Shown: piece by piece, positions 1 through 5,918 of the stretch | Layout: each line of letters opens with the position of its first letter | How positions within the stretch are numbered: the stretch's first letter is position 1 | Assembly: GCA_028709505.1 (NCBI GenBank) | Contig: JAQVWW010000072.1 | Coordinates: 1 to 6,635, forward strand | DNA from: Eubacteriales bacterium | GTDB lineage: Bacteria > Bacillota > Clostridia > Christensenellales > UMGS416 | Direction of reading: 5' to 3' | DNA length: 6,635 nt | The notes under the pieces: model-generated | Database searches by the model: none | What the model was told of the DNA's origin: nothing | The model's input: the letters and a program-made list of their open reading frames with translations, nothing else | Position numbers and translations under genes: made by a program

Positions 1-605
1 CAGATAACACCCGCAATGCCCGCCGCCTGCCGGTGCGCACCCTCGCCACCATCGCCGTGCTGTCGGCCATCGCCGTCGTCATCATGCTGCTGGAGTTTCC
101 GCTGTGGTTCGCGCCGCCGTTTTATAAGCTGGATTTGAGCGAGATTGTCGTGCTGATGGGCGCTTTTGCGCTGGGCCCCTGGGCCGGCGTGGCCATCGAG
201 GGCATCAAAATACTGCTGAACTTCCTGTTCGACGGCACCGTCACCGGCGGTGTCGGCGAGCTGGCAAACTTCTTAATCGGCTGTGCGCTGGTGGTGCCGG
301 CGGCGGTCATCTATCGCCGCAAGCGCACGCGTGCCGGCGCGCTCATCGGCATGGCCGTGGGTATCCTGACGCTGACGGCGGTGGGCAGCGCGCTGAACTA
401 TTTCGTGCTGCTGCCGGCCTATGCCAAAGTGTTTATGCCGATGGAGGCGCTCATCGGCATGGGCACGGCGCTCAACCCGGCCATTACCGACAGGCTGACG
501 TTTGTGCTGTATGCGGTGGCGCCGTTTAACCTGGTCAAAGGCGTGGCGGTGTCGCTGGTGACGCTGGTGCTGTATAAGCGCGTCAGGCCGCTGCTGCACA
601 GGTAG
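1..605 (+). CDS. ribU: ECF transporter S component, riboflavin-type (RibU-like), 5'-truncated
   Basis: This is the substrate-binding membrane subunit of an energy-coupling-factor vitamin importer, most likely for riboflavin. It would work with a shared EcfA-EcfA'-EcfT module that is not in this window. The frame is open to the left edge. In-frame residues upstream of the first internal start (GTG at 33, with no SD) look like the usual charged N-terminus (DNTRNARRL), so the true start is probably outside. The visible part is about 200 residues with some six hydrophobic segments. Seen features are an AxxxA pattern in the first helix (AVLSA, bases 54-68), which in S components contacts EcfT; a FYKLDLSEIVVLMGAF stretch; IKILLNFLFDGTVTGGVGEL; and a C-terminal FNLVKGVAVSLV. 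All of these resemble RibU proteins. It ends at TAG 603-605. Substrate is inferred from overall resemblance; another ECF S family is the main alternative. An FMN riboswitch, if present, would lie upstream and cannot be seen. Confidence 0.82.
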   Translation, partial: DNTRNARRLPVRTLATIAVLSAIAVVIMLLEFPLWFAPPFYKLDLSEIVVLMGAFALGPWAGVAIEGIKILLNFLFDGTVTGGVGELANFLIGCALVVPAAVIYRRKRTRAGALIGMAVGILTLTAVGSALNYFVLLPAYAKVFMPMEALIGMGTALNPAITDRLTFVLYAVAPFNLVKGVAVSLVTLVLYKRVRPLLHR

Positions 606-935
606 CCGGCCCAAAAACCGTCGAATTTTCCGGCTGCCTGCCGCCGGGTACGCGGTGGCAGCCGGATGGAAAGCGAAAAAGCGCCGTTGCCCAAGGCCGG
701 CGCACCGACTTTACGGCGGCAAGAAATTTCGTTATAGCGCGCAATCAACAGGGAGGGGTTTTGCCGAAGTTGCCGGCGAGGCCCCTTCTTGCGCCGTTGT
801 TTTTCCCGGCGCGGGAGGGGCAACGGGCGTGTCCTTCGCGCGGCGGCGGCGACGGGGCCTGTAACAGGCCCATCGGCAGGCTGCCGGCTACGGTGGCGGC
901 GCCAAAAAACACGGCGGCGTTCCCGCCATCTGTGA
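606..935. other. Non-coding, inverted-repeat-rich spacer
   Basis: No convincing gene lies here: short open frames on both strands lack ribosome binding sites and recognisable domains. The spacer instead holds a series of inverted repeats. There is a perfect 9-bp arm pair CCGGCTGCC (630-638) / GGCAGCCGG (657-665), GCGCCG (681-686) / CGGCGC (698-703), a long stem 781-821, GGGCCTG (855-861) / CAGGCCC (865-871), and GGCGG (913-917) / CCGCC (923-927). None is followed by a T-run on the + strand, so none is a textbook intrinsic terminator for the upstream transporter gene. One or more could still assist termination, or this could be a dispersed intergenic repeat or a structured RNA. Function is unknown. 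Confidence 0.55.
781..821. repeat. Long hairpin (about 15 bp stem, 10-nt loop)
   Basis: GCCCCT (781-786) pairs with AGGGGC (816-821). The stem continues through T-G, C-G and T-G pairs, then one bulged T at 790, into GCGCCG (791-796) with CGGCGC (807-812). The loop TTGTTTTTCC is T-rich. This is the strongest structure in the spacer. There is no terminal T-run, so it is called a hairpin of unknown role rather than a terminator. Confidence 0.6.
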
Positions 936-941
936 TACAAT
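934..941 (+). promoter_or_regulatory. Probable extended -10 promoter for the GNAT-tsaE-tsaB-rimI unit
   Basis: The sequence TGaTACAAT (TG at 933-934 side, hexamer TACAAT at 936-941) matches an extended -10 element with five of six consensus bases. No good -35 is present about 17 bases upstream; a small GC inverted repeat (913-917/923-927) lies there instead. Transcription from here would start near 948 and give a leader of roughly 24 bases before the ATG at 972. The position, just before the first gene of the cluster and after the hairpin-rich spacer, supports the call. It is inferred from sequence only. Confidence 0.42.
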
Positions 942-971
942 ACAACTGAGCATAACGCATGGGGAGAATAC

Positions 972-1412
972 ATGACGATAGAAACGCTTACGGATCAAAT
1001 CCCGCTTTGGAACCGCGTGATGGACGCCGCCGGCGGCTGCTCCTGGTCGGCGGGGCCGGCGCTGGCCGCGCAGATGCAAAAGGGGCAGTTTACCGGCTGG
1101 GAACGCGTGTTCGCCGCGCTGAACGACGGCGACGTGGCCGGCTTTTGCACGCTGGCCAAGACCGACTGCGTGGACGGCCTGCCTTACACGCCCTACATCG
1201 GATACGTATTCGTCGGCGAACCTTACCGGGGCAAGCGGCTAAGCCAGCAAATGATTGCCCACGCGCTGGCTTATGCCAAAACAGCGGGCTTTGAAACCGT
1301 GTATTTGGTGAGCGGCGAGCAAGGCCTGTACGAGAAATACGGCTTTATCAAGCTGGAGGAGCGCAAGGATCGCTTCGGCCGGGACCAACAAATTTTCCGC
1401 ATCGGCGTTTGA
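972..1412 (+). CDS. GNAT family N-acetyltransferase
   Basis: A 146-residue protein of the GCN5-related acetyltransferase fold, predicted to move an acetyl group from acetyl-CoA to an amine. The acetyl-CoA pyrophosphate loop is visible as [10 protein letters not shown] (residues 82-91), following the beta-strand YIGYVFV (75-81). The typical late motif LYEKYGF is at 119-125. Length is normal for a single-domain GNAT and there is no signal peptide. The ATG at 972 is chosen because GGGGAGA (961-967) sits 4-5 bases upstream. An ATG at 959 is in another frame and gives no GNAT sequence. It opens the gene cluster, 44 bases before tsaE. The substrate cannot be told from sequence, and this protein is clearly different from the RimI-like GNAT further downstream. 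Confidence 0.85.
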   Translation: MTIETLTDQIPLWNRVMDAAGGCSWSAGPALAAQMQKGQFTGWERVFAALNDGDVAGFCTLAKTDCVDGLPYTPYIGYVFVGEPYRGKRLSQQMIAHALAYAKTAGFETVYLVSGEQGLYEKYGFIKLEERKDRFGRDQQIFRIGV

Positions 1413-1456
1413 CGCCGCATAGGTATCGTATCCAGCATTTGGGAAGGAAACACCGT

Positions 1457-1900
1457 ATGATCTGGCAAAGTACGTCGGCGCAGCAGACACAGGCGCTGGC
1501 TCGGCAGCTGGCGGCACACCTGTTCCCCGGCGCCGTCGTGGCGCTGTGGGGCGATTTGGGCGCCGGCAAAACCGCTTTTGTGCGCGGCCTGGCCCAGGGG
1601 ATGGGCGTAGCCGGCCGCGTGCACAGCCCTACCTTCGGCATCGTGCACGAGCACGCGGGAACGCCGCCGCTGTATCATTTTGACCTGTACCGGCTGACCG
1701 AAGGGCTTGCGGACAGCGGCCTGGACGAATATTTCGACCGCGGCGGCGTCTGCGCGCTGGAGTGGCCGGGCCGGGCCGGCGACGAGCTGCCGCAAGAGCG
1801 GCTGGACGTGTTTTTGCGCGGCCAGGGCGAACAAGCGCGCACCATTGAAATGCAGGCCCGCGGCGCGCGCCATCAAACCATATTGGAGAGCATGCAATGA
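1457..1900 (+). CDS. tsaE: tRNA t6A biosynthesis ATPase TsaE
   Basis: A 147-residue P-loop ATPase of the TsaE (YjeE) family, needed with TsaB and TsaD to turn over the complex that transfers threonylcarbamoyl to A37 of ANN-decoding tRNAs. The Walker A motif GDLGAGKT is at residues 32-39, the conserved switch segment SPTF at 57-60, YHFDLYRL with its conserved Asp76 at 73-80, and the family signature ALEWPGR follows near residue 100. Length is typical. The frame is open back to about 1409, but the ATG at 1457 is preferred: GGGAAGGA (1441-1448) lies 8 bases upstream and the family N-terminus starts there. The stop overlaps the tsaB start by 4 bases (ATGA at 1897-1900), suggesting coupled translation. 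Identification is firm. Confidence 0.95.
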   Translation: MIWQSTSAQQTQALARQLAAHLFPGAVVALWGDLGAGKTAFVRGLAQGMGVAGRVHSPTFGIVHEHAGTPPLYHFDLYRLTEGLADSGLDEYFDRGGVCALEWPGRAGDELPQERLDVFLRGQGEQARTIEMQARGARHQTILESMQ

Positions 1901-2601
1901 AATTACTGGCCATCGATACCAGTACCAAGATAGCGTCGGCGGCGCTGTACGACGACGAAATGCTGGTCTGCGAATGCAACCTGCAAAGCGGCCTGACCCA
2001 CTCCCAGCGGCTGATGCCGCTGGTGCAGGACTGCTTTGCGCTGGCCGGCTGGCAGCCGGCGGATATCGACCTGTTCGCCGTCGTGTGCGGTCCCGGCTCG
2101 TTCACCGGCGTGCGCATCGGCGTATCGGCGGTAAAAGGCATGGCCGACGCGCTGGGTAAGCCGGTGGTGCCGGTGGGTACGCTGGAGACGCTGGCGGCGG
2201 GGCTGCCCCATGCGGCGGGGCTGGTGGTGCCGCTGCTGGATGCCCGCCGGGGGCAGGTATACGCCGCGGCGTACGCCTGGGGTGACGAAGGCCCGGGCCA
2301 AGTGATAGCCCCGTGCGCGCTGGCGCTGGACGAGCTGCTGGCCCACGAAGCGCTGGCAAAAGCGCAGCACATTATCTTTTTGGGCGACGGCGCGGTGGCT
2401 CATAGGCAGCGGCTGCTGCAAATACCCGGCGCGGCGCTTCCCCCGGCCCACAGCCTGCACCAGCGCGCGGCGGCGGCGGGGTATCTGGCCCTTATGCGGC
2501 GGGAAGAGGCCCGCGACGCCGCCGATATCGAGCCGGTGTATCTGCGCAAATCCCAGGCGGAACAGGCGCGGGAGGAGCGGCTGCATGGCGCAAAACGCTA
2601 G
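1897..2601 (+). CDS. tsaB: tRNA threonylcarbamoyladenosine biosynthesis protein TsaB
   Basis: A 234-residue member of the ASKHA-fold TsaB (YeaZ) family. TsaB is a non-catalytic paralogue of TsaD that dimerises with it and is needed for t6A formation on tRNA in the cytoplasm. The N-terminal LLAIDTST (residues 3-10), LTHSQRLMP (33-41), the hallmark CGPGSFTGVRIG (64-75), LLDARRGQVYAAAY (113-126) and the C-terminal DIEPVYLRKSQAE (210-222) are all present, and length is normal for bacterial TsaB. The start ATG overlaps the tsaE stop, with GGAGAG (1885-1890) as SD. The end overlaps rimI by 17 bases. The partner TsaD is not next door and must be encoded elsewhere if the pathway is complete. Confidence 0.95.
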   Translation: MKLLAIDTSTKIASAALYDDEMLVCECNLQSGLTHSQRLMPLVQDCFALAGWQPADIDLFAVVCGPGSFTGVRIGVSAVKGMADALGKPVVPVGTLETLAAGLPHAAGLVVPLLDARRGQVYAAAYAWGDEGPGQVIAPCALALDELLAHEALAKAQHIIFLGDGAVAHRQRLLQIPGAALPPAHSLHQRAAAAGYLALMRREEARDAADIEPVYLRKSQAEQAREERLHGAKR

Positions 2602-3067
2602 CGTATTCGTCCGCGCGATGACGCCGGACGACGTACCCGCCGTGGCGGATATCGAGCGGCAGTGTTTTGACAGCCCCTGGTCGGCCGACGCGTTTTACGC
2701 AGAGCTGGGCGGCAACCGCTGCGCGCGGTATCTGGTGCTGACCTGCGACGGCCGCGTGGCGGCTTACGGCGGCATGTGGCTGATCCTCGATCAGGCCCAC
2801 GTCAACAACATTGCCGTGGCGCCGGGCTACCGGGGGTGCGGATACGGCCGGCGGCTGATGAAGGCGCTGATGCGCGTGGCCTACCGCGACGCCGGCATCA
2901 CCGAGATAACGCTGGAGGTGCGCACCACCAACACGCCGGCGCTGCGGCTGTACGAAAGCCTGGGCTTCGCCGCCGAGGGGCGGCGCAAAAACTATTACGA
3001 GGATGGCGCAGACGCCTATATCATGTGGTGCCGCGATACGCTGGGGCACCTCATCGACGACGCCTAG
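2585..3067 (+). CDS. rimI: Ribosomal protein S18-alanine N-acetyltransferase RimI
   Basis: A 160-residue GNAT enzyme of the RimI type, which acetylates the N-terminal alanine of ribosomal protein S18. Seen features are the RimI-like FDSPWSADAF (residues 28-37); the strand and acetyl-CoA loop NNIAVAPGYRGCGYGRRLM (74-92) with the R-x-x-G-x-G core at 83-88; and LEVRTTNTPALRLYESLGF (110-128). Within the last segment, Glu111 and Tyr123 fall at the same 12-residue spacing as the catalytic pair Glu103/Tyr115 of E. coli RimI. The late GRRKNYYEDGADAYIM is typical of the family. The ATG at 2585 has a strong SD, GGGAGGAG (2570-2577), inside the end of tsaB. The overlap with tsaB and the tsaE-tsaB-rimI order are common in Bacillota. 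Some RimI homologues have broader N-terminal substrates, so exact specificity is inferred. Confidence 0.92.
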   Translation: MAQNASVFVRAMTPDDVPAVADIERQCFDSPWSADAFYAELGGNRCARYLVLTCDGRVAAYGGMWLILDQAHVNNIAVAPGYRGCGYGRRLMKALMRVAYRDAGITEITLEVRTTNTPALRLYESLGFAAEGRRKNYYEDGADAYIMWCRDTLGHLIDDA

Positions 3068-3079
3068 CGCTGCCATCAT

Positions 3080-3087
3080 AAAGGAGG
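3080..3087 (+). promoter_or_regulatory. Consensus ribosome binding site of the GH13 gene
   Basis: AAAGGAGG lies 7 bases before the ATG at 3095 and is a full match to the anti-SD of 16S rRNA. It fixes the start of the GH13 gene 27 bases after the rimI stop. It also suggests the enzyme is translated efficiently on its own rather than only by coupling to rimI. Confidence 0.85.
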
Positions 3088-3094
3088 AACGAGC

Positions 3095-4942
3095 ATGGCC
3101 ATTGACATCGCGGCGGTATATCACCGCAGCGGACTGGAGTTCCGCTATTTCCAGGATTCCAAACTGCACATTCGTCTGGTGGCCCGCCAGGGCGATCTGG
3201 ACAGCGTAACGCTGCTGTACGACAACAAGTACGAGATGGGCCCGCGCGAGGGCTTCAAGGCGCTGCCTATGCAGCTGGTGGCCAGCGACGGCATCCGCAG
3301 CTGGTACGAGGCGGCGTTTTTGCCCGACGACCCGCGCGTGCGCTACGTATTTGAGCTCAAGCAGCGCGACGACGTGCTGTATCTGTACGAGACCGGTCCT
3401 AAGCGGCAGCTGCTGGACGATCTGTCGGCGTCGTTCTCGTTCCCCAGCATACTGGGCTGCCACGAGCACCTGATACCCGACTGGGCACGCGGCGCCGTCG
3501 TCTACCAGATATTTGTCGATCGATTCCACCGCGTAGGCGAATTGACCGACGGTCTTTCGCCCTGGGGCACGCCGCCCAAAGCCCACGGCATGTTCTGCGG
3601 CGGCAACCTAAAGGGCATCCGCGAAAAGGCCGACTATCTCCAAGAGCTGGGTGTCGACGTCGTGTACTTAACGCCTATCTTTCAGGCCGACACGAATCAC
3701 CGCTATGATACGGTGGATTACATGAAAATCGACCCGATGGTAGGTACGCTGGACGACCTGCGGGACTTATCCGACGCGCTGCACGCGCGGGGTATGCGCC
3801 TGATGCTGGACGGCGTGTTCAACCACAGCTCCACGCGCTTTGCGCCCTTTGCCGACCTGATGCAAAAAGGCCGGGACAGCGCCTATAAGGGCTGGTTTTT
3901 ATACCAGAGCCTACCGCTGGACCCCATCCGTAAGAATTACGATTCGTTCAGCCACGGCGCCATGATGCCCAAGCTGAACATGGCCGACGCCGACGCCCGC
4001 GCGTATTTTTGCGAAGTGGGCCGCTATTGGATTCGCGAAGGGCACATCGACGGCTGGCGGCTGGACGTGGCCAACGAAATCGATTACGACTTTCTGCGCA
4101 TGTTCCGCCGGGAGGTGCGCGCCGAGAAGGACGACGCCCTCATTATCGGCGAGAGCTGGGTGGACTCGTTTGAGTGGCTGCAGGGCGACATGTTCGACGG
4201 CGTCATGCACTACCCGATGACGTTCGCGCTGCGCGACTTCTTCGCCGCCGACGCGCAGATGAGCGTAACCGAACTGGATCAGGCCATCCAGCGCACGCAC
4301 ATGCTGTACACCTACGGCGTGCAGCAGGCCAGCTGGGTGATGCTGGACAGCCACGATACGTCGCGGCTGATCACCATTTGCGGCGGCGATGCCGACAAAA
4401 TGAAGGCGGCGGCGTATCTGCAGTTTATGGTGCCCGGCGCGCCGTTTGTATACTACGGCGACGAAGTGTGCCTGGAGGGCGGCGACGACCCCGACTGCCG
4501 GCGCTGCATGCCCTGGGAACGTACCCAGAACAGCGACATGCTTGCCTATTACCAAAAGCTGTGCCAAATTAAGCGCCTGCCGGCGCTGCGCCGCGGCGAT
4601 TTGAAGGTGCTGGGCGCCGACGACGGCGTCTATACGTTTCTGCTTAAGCACCCCGCCGGCAGCGCGCTGTGCGTCATCAACCTGAGCGGCCGCGCACGCA
4701 CGCTGGCGCCGGAATGGATGGCCCAACACGGCTTTGACCCCGAGCAGGAGCGGCTATGGGGCATCGACTGGCAAAAGGAGTGGGCGCTGGATATCTGGCA
4801 GGGCGCCGTATTTACCGAGACCCAGCGTGAGCTGCCGCCCGAAAAGGTGCTGCGCGCGGCGGATTTCCGCCAGCCGTTTCCGGAAAAGTATGCCAAGATG
4901 ATGCAGGAGTACATCAGAAGGATGAAAGAGGGCAAGCTGTAA
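3095..4942 (+). CDS. GH13 alpha-glycosidase (neopullulanase / cyclomaltodextrinase / maltogenic amylase type)
   Basis: A 615-residue cytoplasmic alpha-amylase-family enzyme that should hydrolyse maltodextrins, cyclodextrins or pullulan-type alpha-glucans. There is no signal peptide. The N-terminal ~125 residues look like the CBM34-type domain of GH13_20 enzymes, followed by the catalytic barrel and a C-terminal beta domain from about residue 505. All GH13 regions are visible: I, DGVFNH (239-244); II, GWRLDVANE (320-328) with nucleophile Asp324; III, IIGESW with acid/base Glu353; IV, LDSHDTSR with His420-Asp421; V, MPKLN (291-295). The DDPDCRRCMPW segment (464-474) is a strong mark of the neopullulanase/cyclomaltodextrinase group. 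The preceding SD is consensus. It follows rimI by 27 bases, so it is probably cotranscribed although unrelated in pathway; no sugar transporter or regulator is adjacent. The exact substrate cannot be read from sequence. Confidence 0.92.
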   Translation: MAIDIAAVYHRSGLEFRYFQDSKLHIRLVARQGDLDSVTLLYDNKYEMGPREGFKALPMQLVASDGIRSWYEAAFLPDDPRVRYVFELKQRDDVLYLYETGPKRQLLDDLSASFSFPSILGCHEHLIPDWARGAVVYQIFVDRFHRVGELTDGLSPWGTPPKAHGMFCGGNLKGIREKADYLQELGVDVVYLTPIFQADTNHRYDTVDYMKIDPMVGTLDDLRDLSDALHARGMRLMLDGVFNHSSTRFAPFADLMQKGRDSAYKGWFLYQSLPLDPIRKNYDSFSHGAMMPKLNMADADARAYFCEVGRYWIREGHIDGWRLDVANEIDYDFLRMFRREVRAEKDDALIIGESWVDSFEWLQGDMFDGVMHYPMTFALRDFFAADAQMSVTELDQAIQRTHMLYTYGVQQASWVMLDSHDTSRLITICGGDADKMKAAAYLQFMVPGAPFVYYGDEVCLEGGDDPDCRRCMPWERTQNSDMLAYYQKLCQIKRLPALRRGDLKVLGADDGVYTFLLKHPAGSALCVINLSGRARTLAPEWMAQHGFDPEQERLWGIDWQKEWALDIWQGAVFTETQRELPPEKVLRAADFRQPFPEKYAKMMQEYIRRMKEGKL

Positions 4943-5062
4943 TCGCTTTGCGCCGGCACCGCCCGCGCGGTAAGGGCGCTCAAGCAGATGCGTCTTGCGG
5001 GCGGGACTCCCAAGAAATATGCCGCGATCGGCGGCCGAAATTTTAGTTTCGGGAGACAAGCT
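4943..5062 (+). other. Structured gap ahead of the DinB-like gene
   Basis: This 120-base gap carries several possible stems: ACCGC (4958-4962)/GCGGT (4967-4971) inside GCGCC (4950-4954)/GGCGC (4975-4979); an alternative CGCCCGC (4960-4966)/GCGGGCG (4997-5003); GCCGC (5021-5025)/GCGGC (5031-5035); and CCGAAA (5035-5040)/TTTCGG (5047-5052). No T-run follows any of them, so I do not call a terminator, and no clear promoter is seen. The last stem reaches into the SD of the next gene (GGGAGA, 5051-5056). Confidence 0.4.
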
Positions 5063-5566
5063 ATGAGCCAAGAACTGGTAAAAGCCATCCAAAGGCAAAC
5101 CGAGGTCCTCTTTGTCAACGCCGATATCATGCTGCGCACCTGCGATCCGGATTTTGTGCTGTGCGGCATGCCCATATGGAAGCATGTCTACCATATGCTC
5201 CACTCCTGCGACAGGTGGTTTATCAACCCGGCGCACTACGCCGAGCCGGACTTTCATGAGCCGGATTTAAATTCGCTGGATGTAAAAAGCGAAAGAACGC
5301 TTTCGCGAGAGGAGCTGCTGGAATATCTTTGCAGCATCCGCGACAAGGTGACGCAATACGTCCAGTCGCTGACCGACGATATGCTCTACGACGTGCCGCC
5401 AGGCTGCAAGAGCAATCGGCTGATGCTAATCCTTTCCCAGCTGCGGCATTTTTACGCGCATCTGGGCAACATCAACGCCACGACCATTCTGCAAACCGGC
5501 CGGTGGCCGCGCGTGATCGGTGAAAGCGGCCGCAGCGGCGCTTCTACCCACGGGTTTTACGAGTAA
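5063..5566 (+). CDS. DinB-superfamily protein (putative metal-dependent four-helix bundle)
   Basis: A 167-residue, mostly helical soluble protein that resembles the DinB/YfiT-like four-helix-bundle superfamily. Members often bind a divalent metal through three histidines; many are thiol-dependent S-transferases or damage-induced proteins of unknown role. Here a first histidine cluster WKHVYHMLHSCDRWF (residues 39-53; His44 or His47 is the likely ligand) and the later pair His129/His133 in LRHFYAHLGNINA (127-139) give the expected H...HxxxH arrangement. The ATG at 5063 has GGGAGA (5051-5056) six bases upstream; the frame is open farther back to 4988 but without an SD or family sequence. Base composition is slightly less GC-rich than the neighbours. 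It lies 120 bases after the GH13 gene and directly before a strong terminator. Specific function unknown. Confidence 0.75.
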   Translation: MSQELVKAIQRQTEVLFVNADIMLRTCDPDFVLCGMPIWKHVYHMLHSCDRWFINPAHYAEPDFHEPDLNSLDVKSERTLSREELLEYLCSIRDKVTQYVQSLTDDMLYDVPPGCKSNRLMLILSQLRHFYAHLGNINATTILQTGRWPRVIGESGRSGASTHGFYE

Positions 5567-5585
5567 CCGGCGCTGCTTGCGCCGG
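5567..5585 (+). repeat. Short hairpin immediately after the DinB-like gene
   Basis: CCGGCGC (5567-5573) and GCGCCGG (5579-5585) form a perfect 7-bp stem with the loop TGCTT, starting on the first base after the stop codon. It is not followed by T's, but lies just ahead of the main terminator and may protect the 3' end or help pausing. Confidence 0.55.
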
Positions 5586-5588
5586 GAT

Positions 5589-5630
5589 AAAAACGGCCAA
5601 GAGAGCCGCCGGGTTCTCTTGGCCGTTTTT
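5589..5630. terminator. Strong Rho-independent terminator, symmetric
   Basis: A perfect 16-bp inverted repeat: AAAAACGGCCAAGAGA (5589-5604) pairs with TCTCTTGGCCGTTTTT (5615-5630). A G-T and two C-G pairs continue inward to a 4-base loop. The GC-rich stem followed by five T's ends the + strand unit that finishes with the DinB-like gene 23 bases upstream. The five A's on the left arm make it readable as a terminator from the other strand too, although no minus-strand gene is seen nearby. Confidence 0.93.
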
Positions 5631-5755
5631 GTATGCCGGGCAGAGAACGGCGACGCTTTGCGGTTGCACGCAGCCGCAGGAACCCCGCATATTTTGTCCC
5701 AACCGCGCGCCTGGGGGCGTATTTGCGCGAATGGCCGAAATACCAGAGGTTGCAT

Positions 5756-5784
5756 TTGCCCGGCGGCAAACTTTTGGATATAAT
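5756..5784 (+). promoter_or_regulatory. Sigma-70-type promoter upstream of the glycosyltransferase gene
   Basis: TTGCCC (5756-5761, four of six matches to the -35 consensus) is followed after 17 bases by a perfect TATAAT (5779-5784). Transcription would start near 5791, right before AAGGAGGA, giving a leader of about 130 bases to the glycosyltransferase ATG. A second TATAAT occurs at 5834-5839 in the AT-rich patch, with TTGAAC (5813-5818) 15 bases upstream, and is a weaker alternative. The position after a strong terminator fits a new transcription unit. Confidence 0.55.
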
Positions 5785-5812
5785 GGACGCGCCGAAGGAG
5801 GACAAAACGCAA

Positions 5813-5869
5813 TTGAACTATTTTTATATTTTTTATAATTTTTTAAAGAAACGCTTTACATCGCTGTAA
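5813..5869 (+). other. Possible Phe/Tyr-rich mini-ORF (leader peptide candidate)
   Basis: A good SD, AAGGAGGA (5795-5802), lies shortly after the predicted transcription start, yet no normal gene begins behind it. The only in-range start is TTG at 5813, which opens an 18-codon frame ending at TAA 5867-5869. Its product would be rich in aromatic residues (5 Phe, 3 Tyr) with a KKR cluster near the end. The SD-to-start gap of 10-11 bases is long and the AT-rich composition alone could produce such codons. I therefore hold it only as a candidate; the AT-rich bases may simply be promoter DNA. Confidence 0.2.
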
Positions 5870-5918
5870 CAACACCGAGGTAAGCTAGGATAATGAGACA
5901 GGAAGCGAGGGATTTCCC

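Noticed and set aside
630..665. Intrinsic terminator of the ribU-like gene
   Set aside because: The stem is good but on the + strand it is followed by an A/G-rich sequence, not T's; kept only as part of the structured spacer.
655..949. Short plus-strand frames in the first spacer
   Set aside because: No SD, Arg/Ala/Gly/Pro-rich low-complexity products, and they run through inverted repeats.
419..973. Minus-strand 184-codon frame crossing the ribU end and the spacer
   Set aside because: Arg-rich composition, no motif, no SD, and it overlaps the 3' end of a real gene.
1409..1456. Upstream TTG extension of tsaE
   Set aside because: It would overlap the GNAT stop and add residues not typical of TsaE; the ATG at 1457 has a good SD.
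1629..2586. Minus-strand frames antisense to tsaE and tsaB
   Set aside because: They are shadows of well-conserved genes, with no SD and no domain sequence.
2492..3586. Long minus-strand open frame (364 codons) antisense to rimI and GH13
   Set aside because: It lies opposite two well-identified genes, has low-complexity Arg/Ala/His-rich content and no recognisable motif. Such antisense frames are common in GC-rich coding DNA.
4988..5062. Upstream ATG extension of the DinB-like gene
   Set aside because: No SD at 4988 and the added residues do not look like the family; GGGAGA at 5051-5056 supports 5063.
5845..5860. Possible catabolite-repression (cre) operator in AAAGAAACGCTTTACA
   Set aside because: With the central CG aligned, the outer TG and CA positions of the cre consensus do not match; only a weak 5-bp inverted repeat TAAAG/CTTTA remains.
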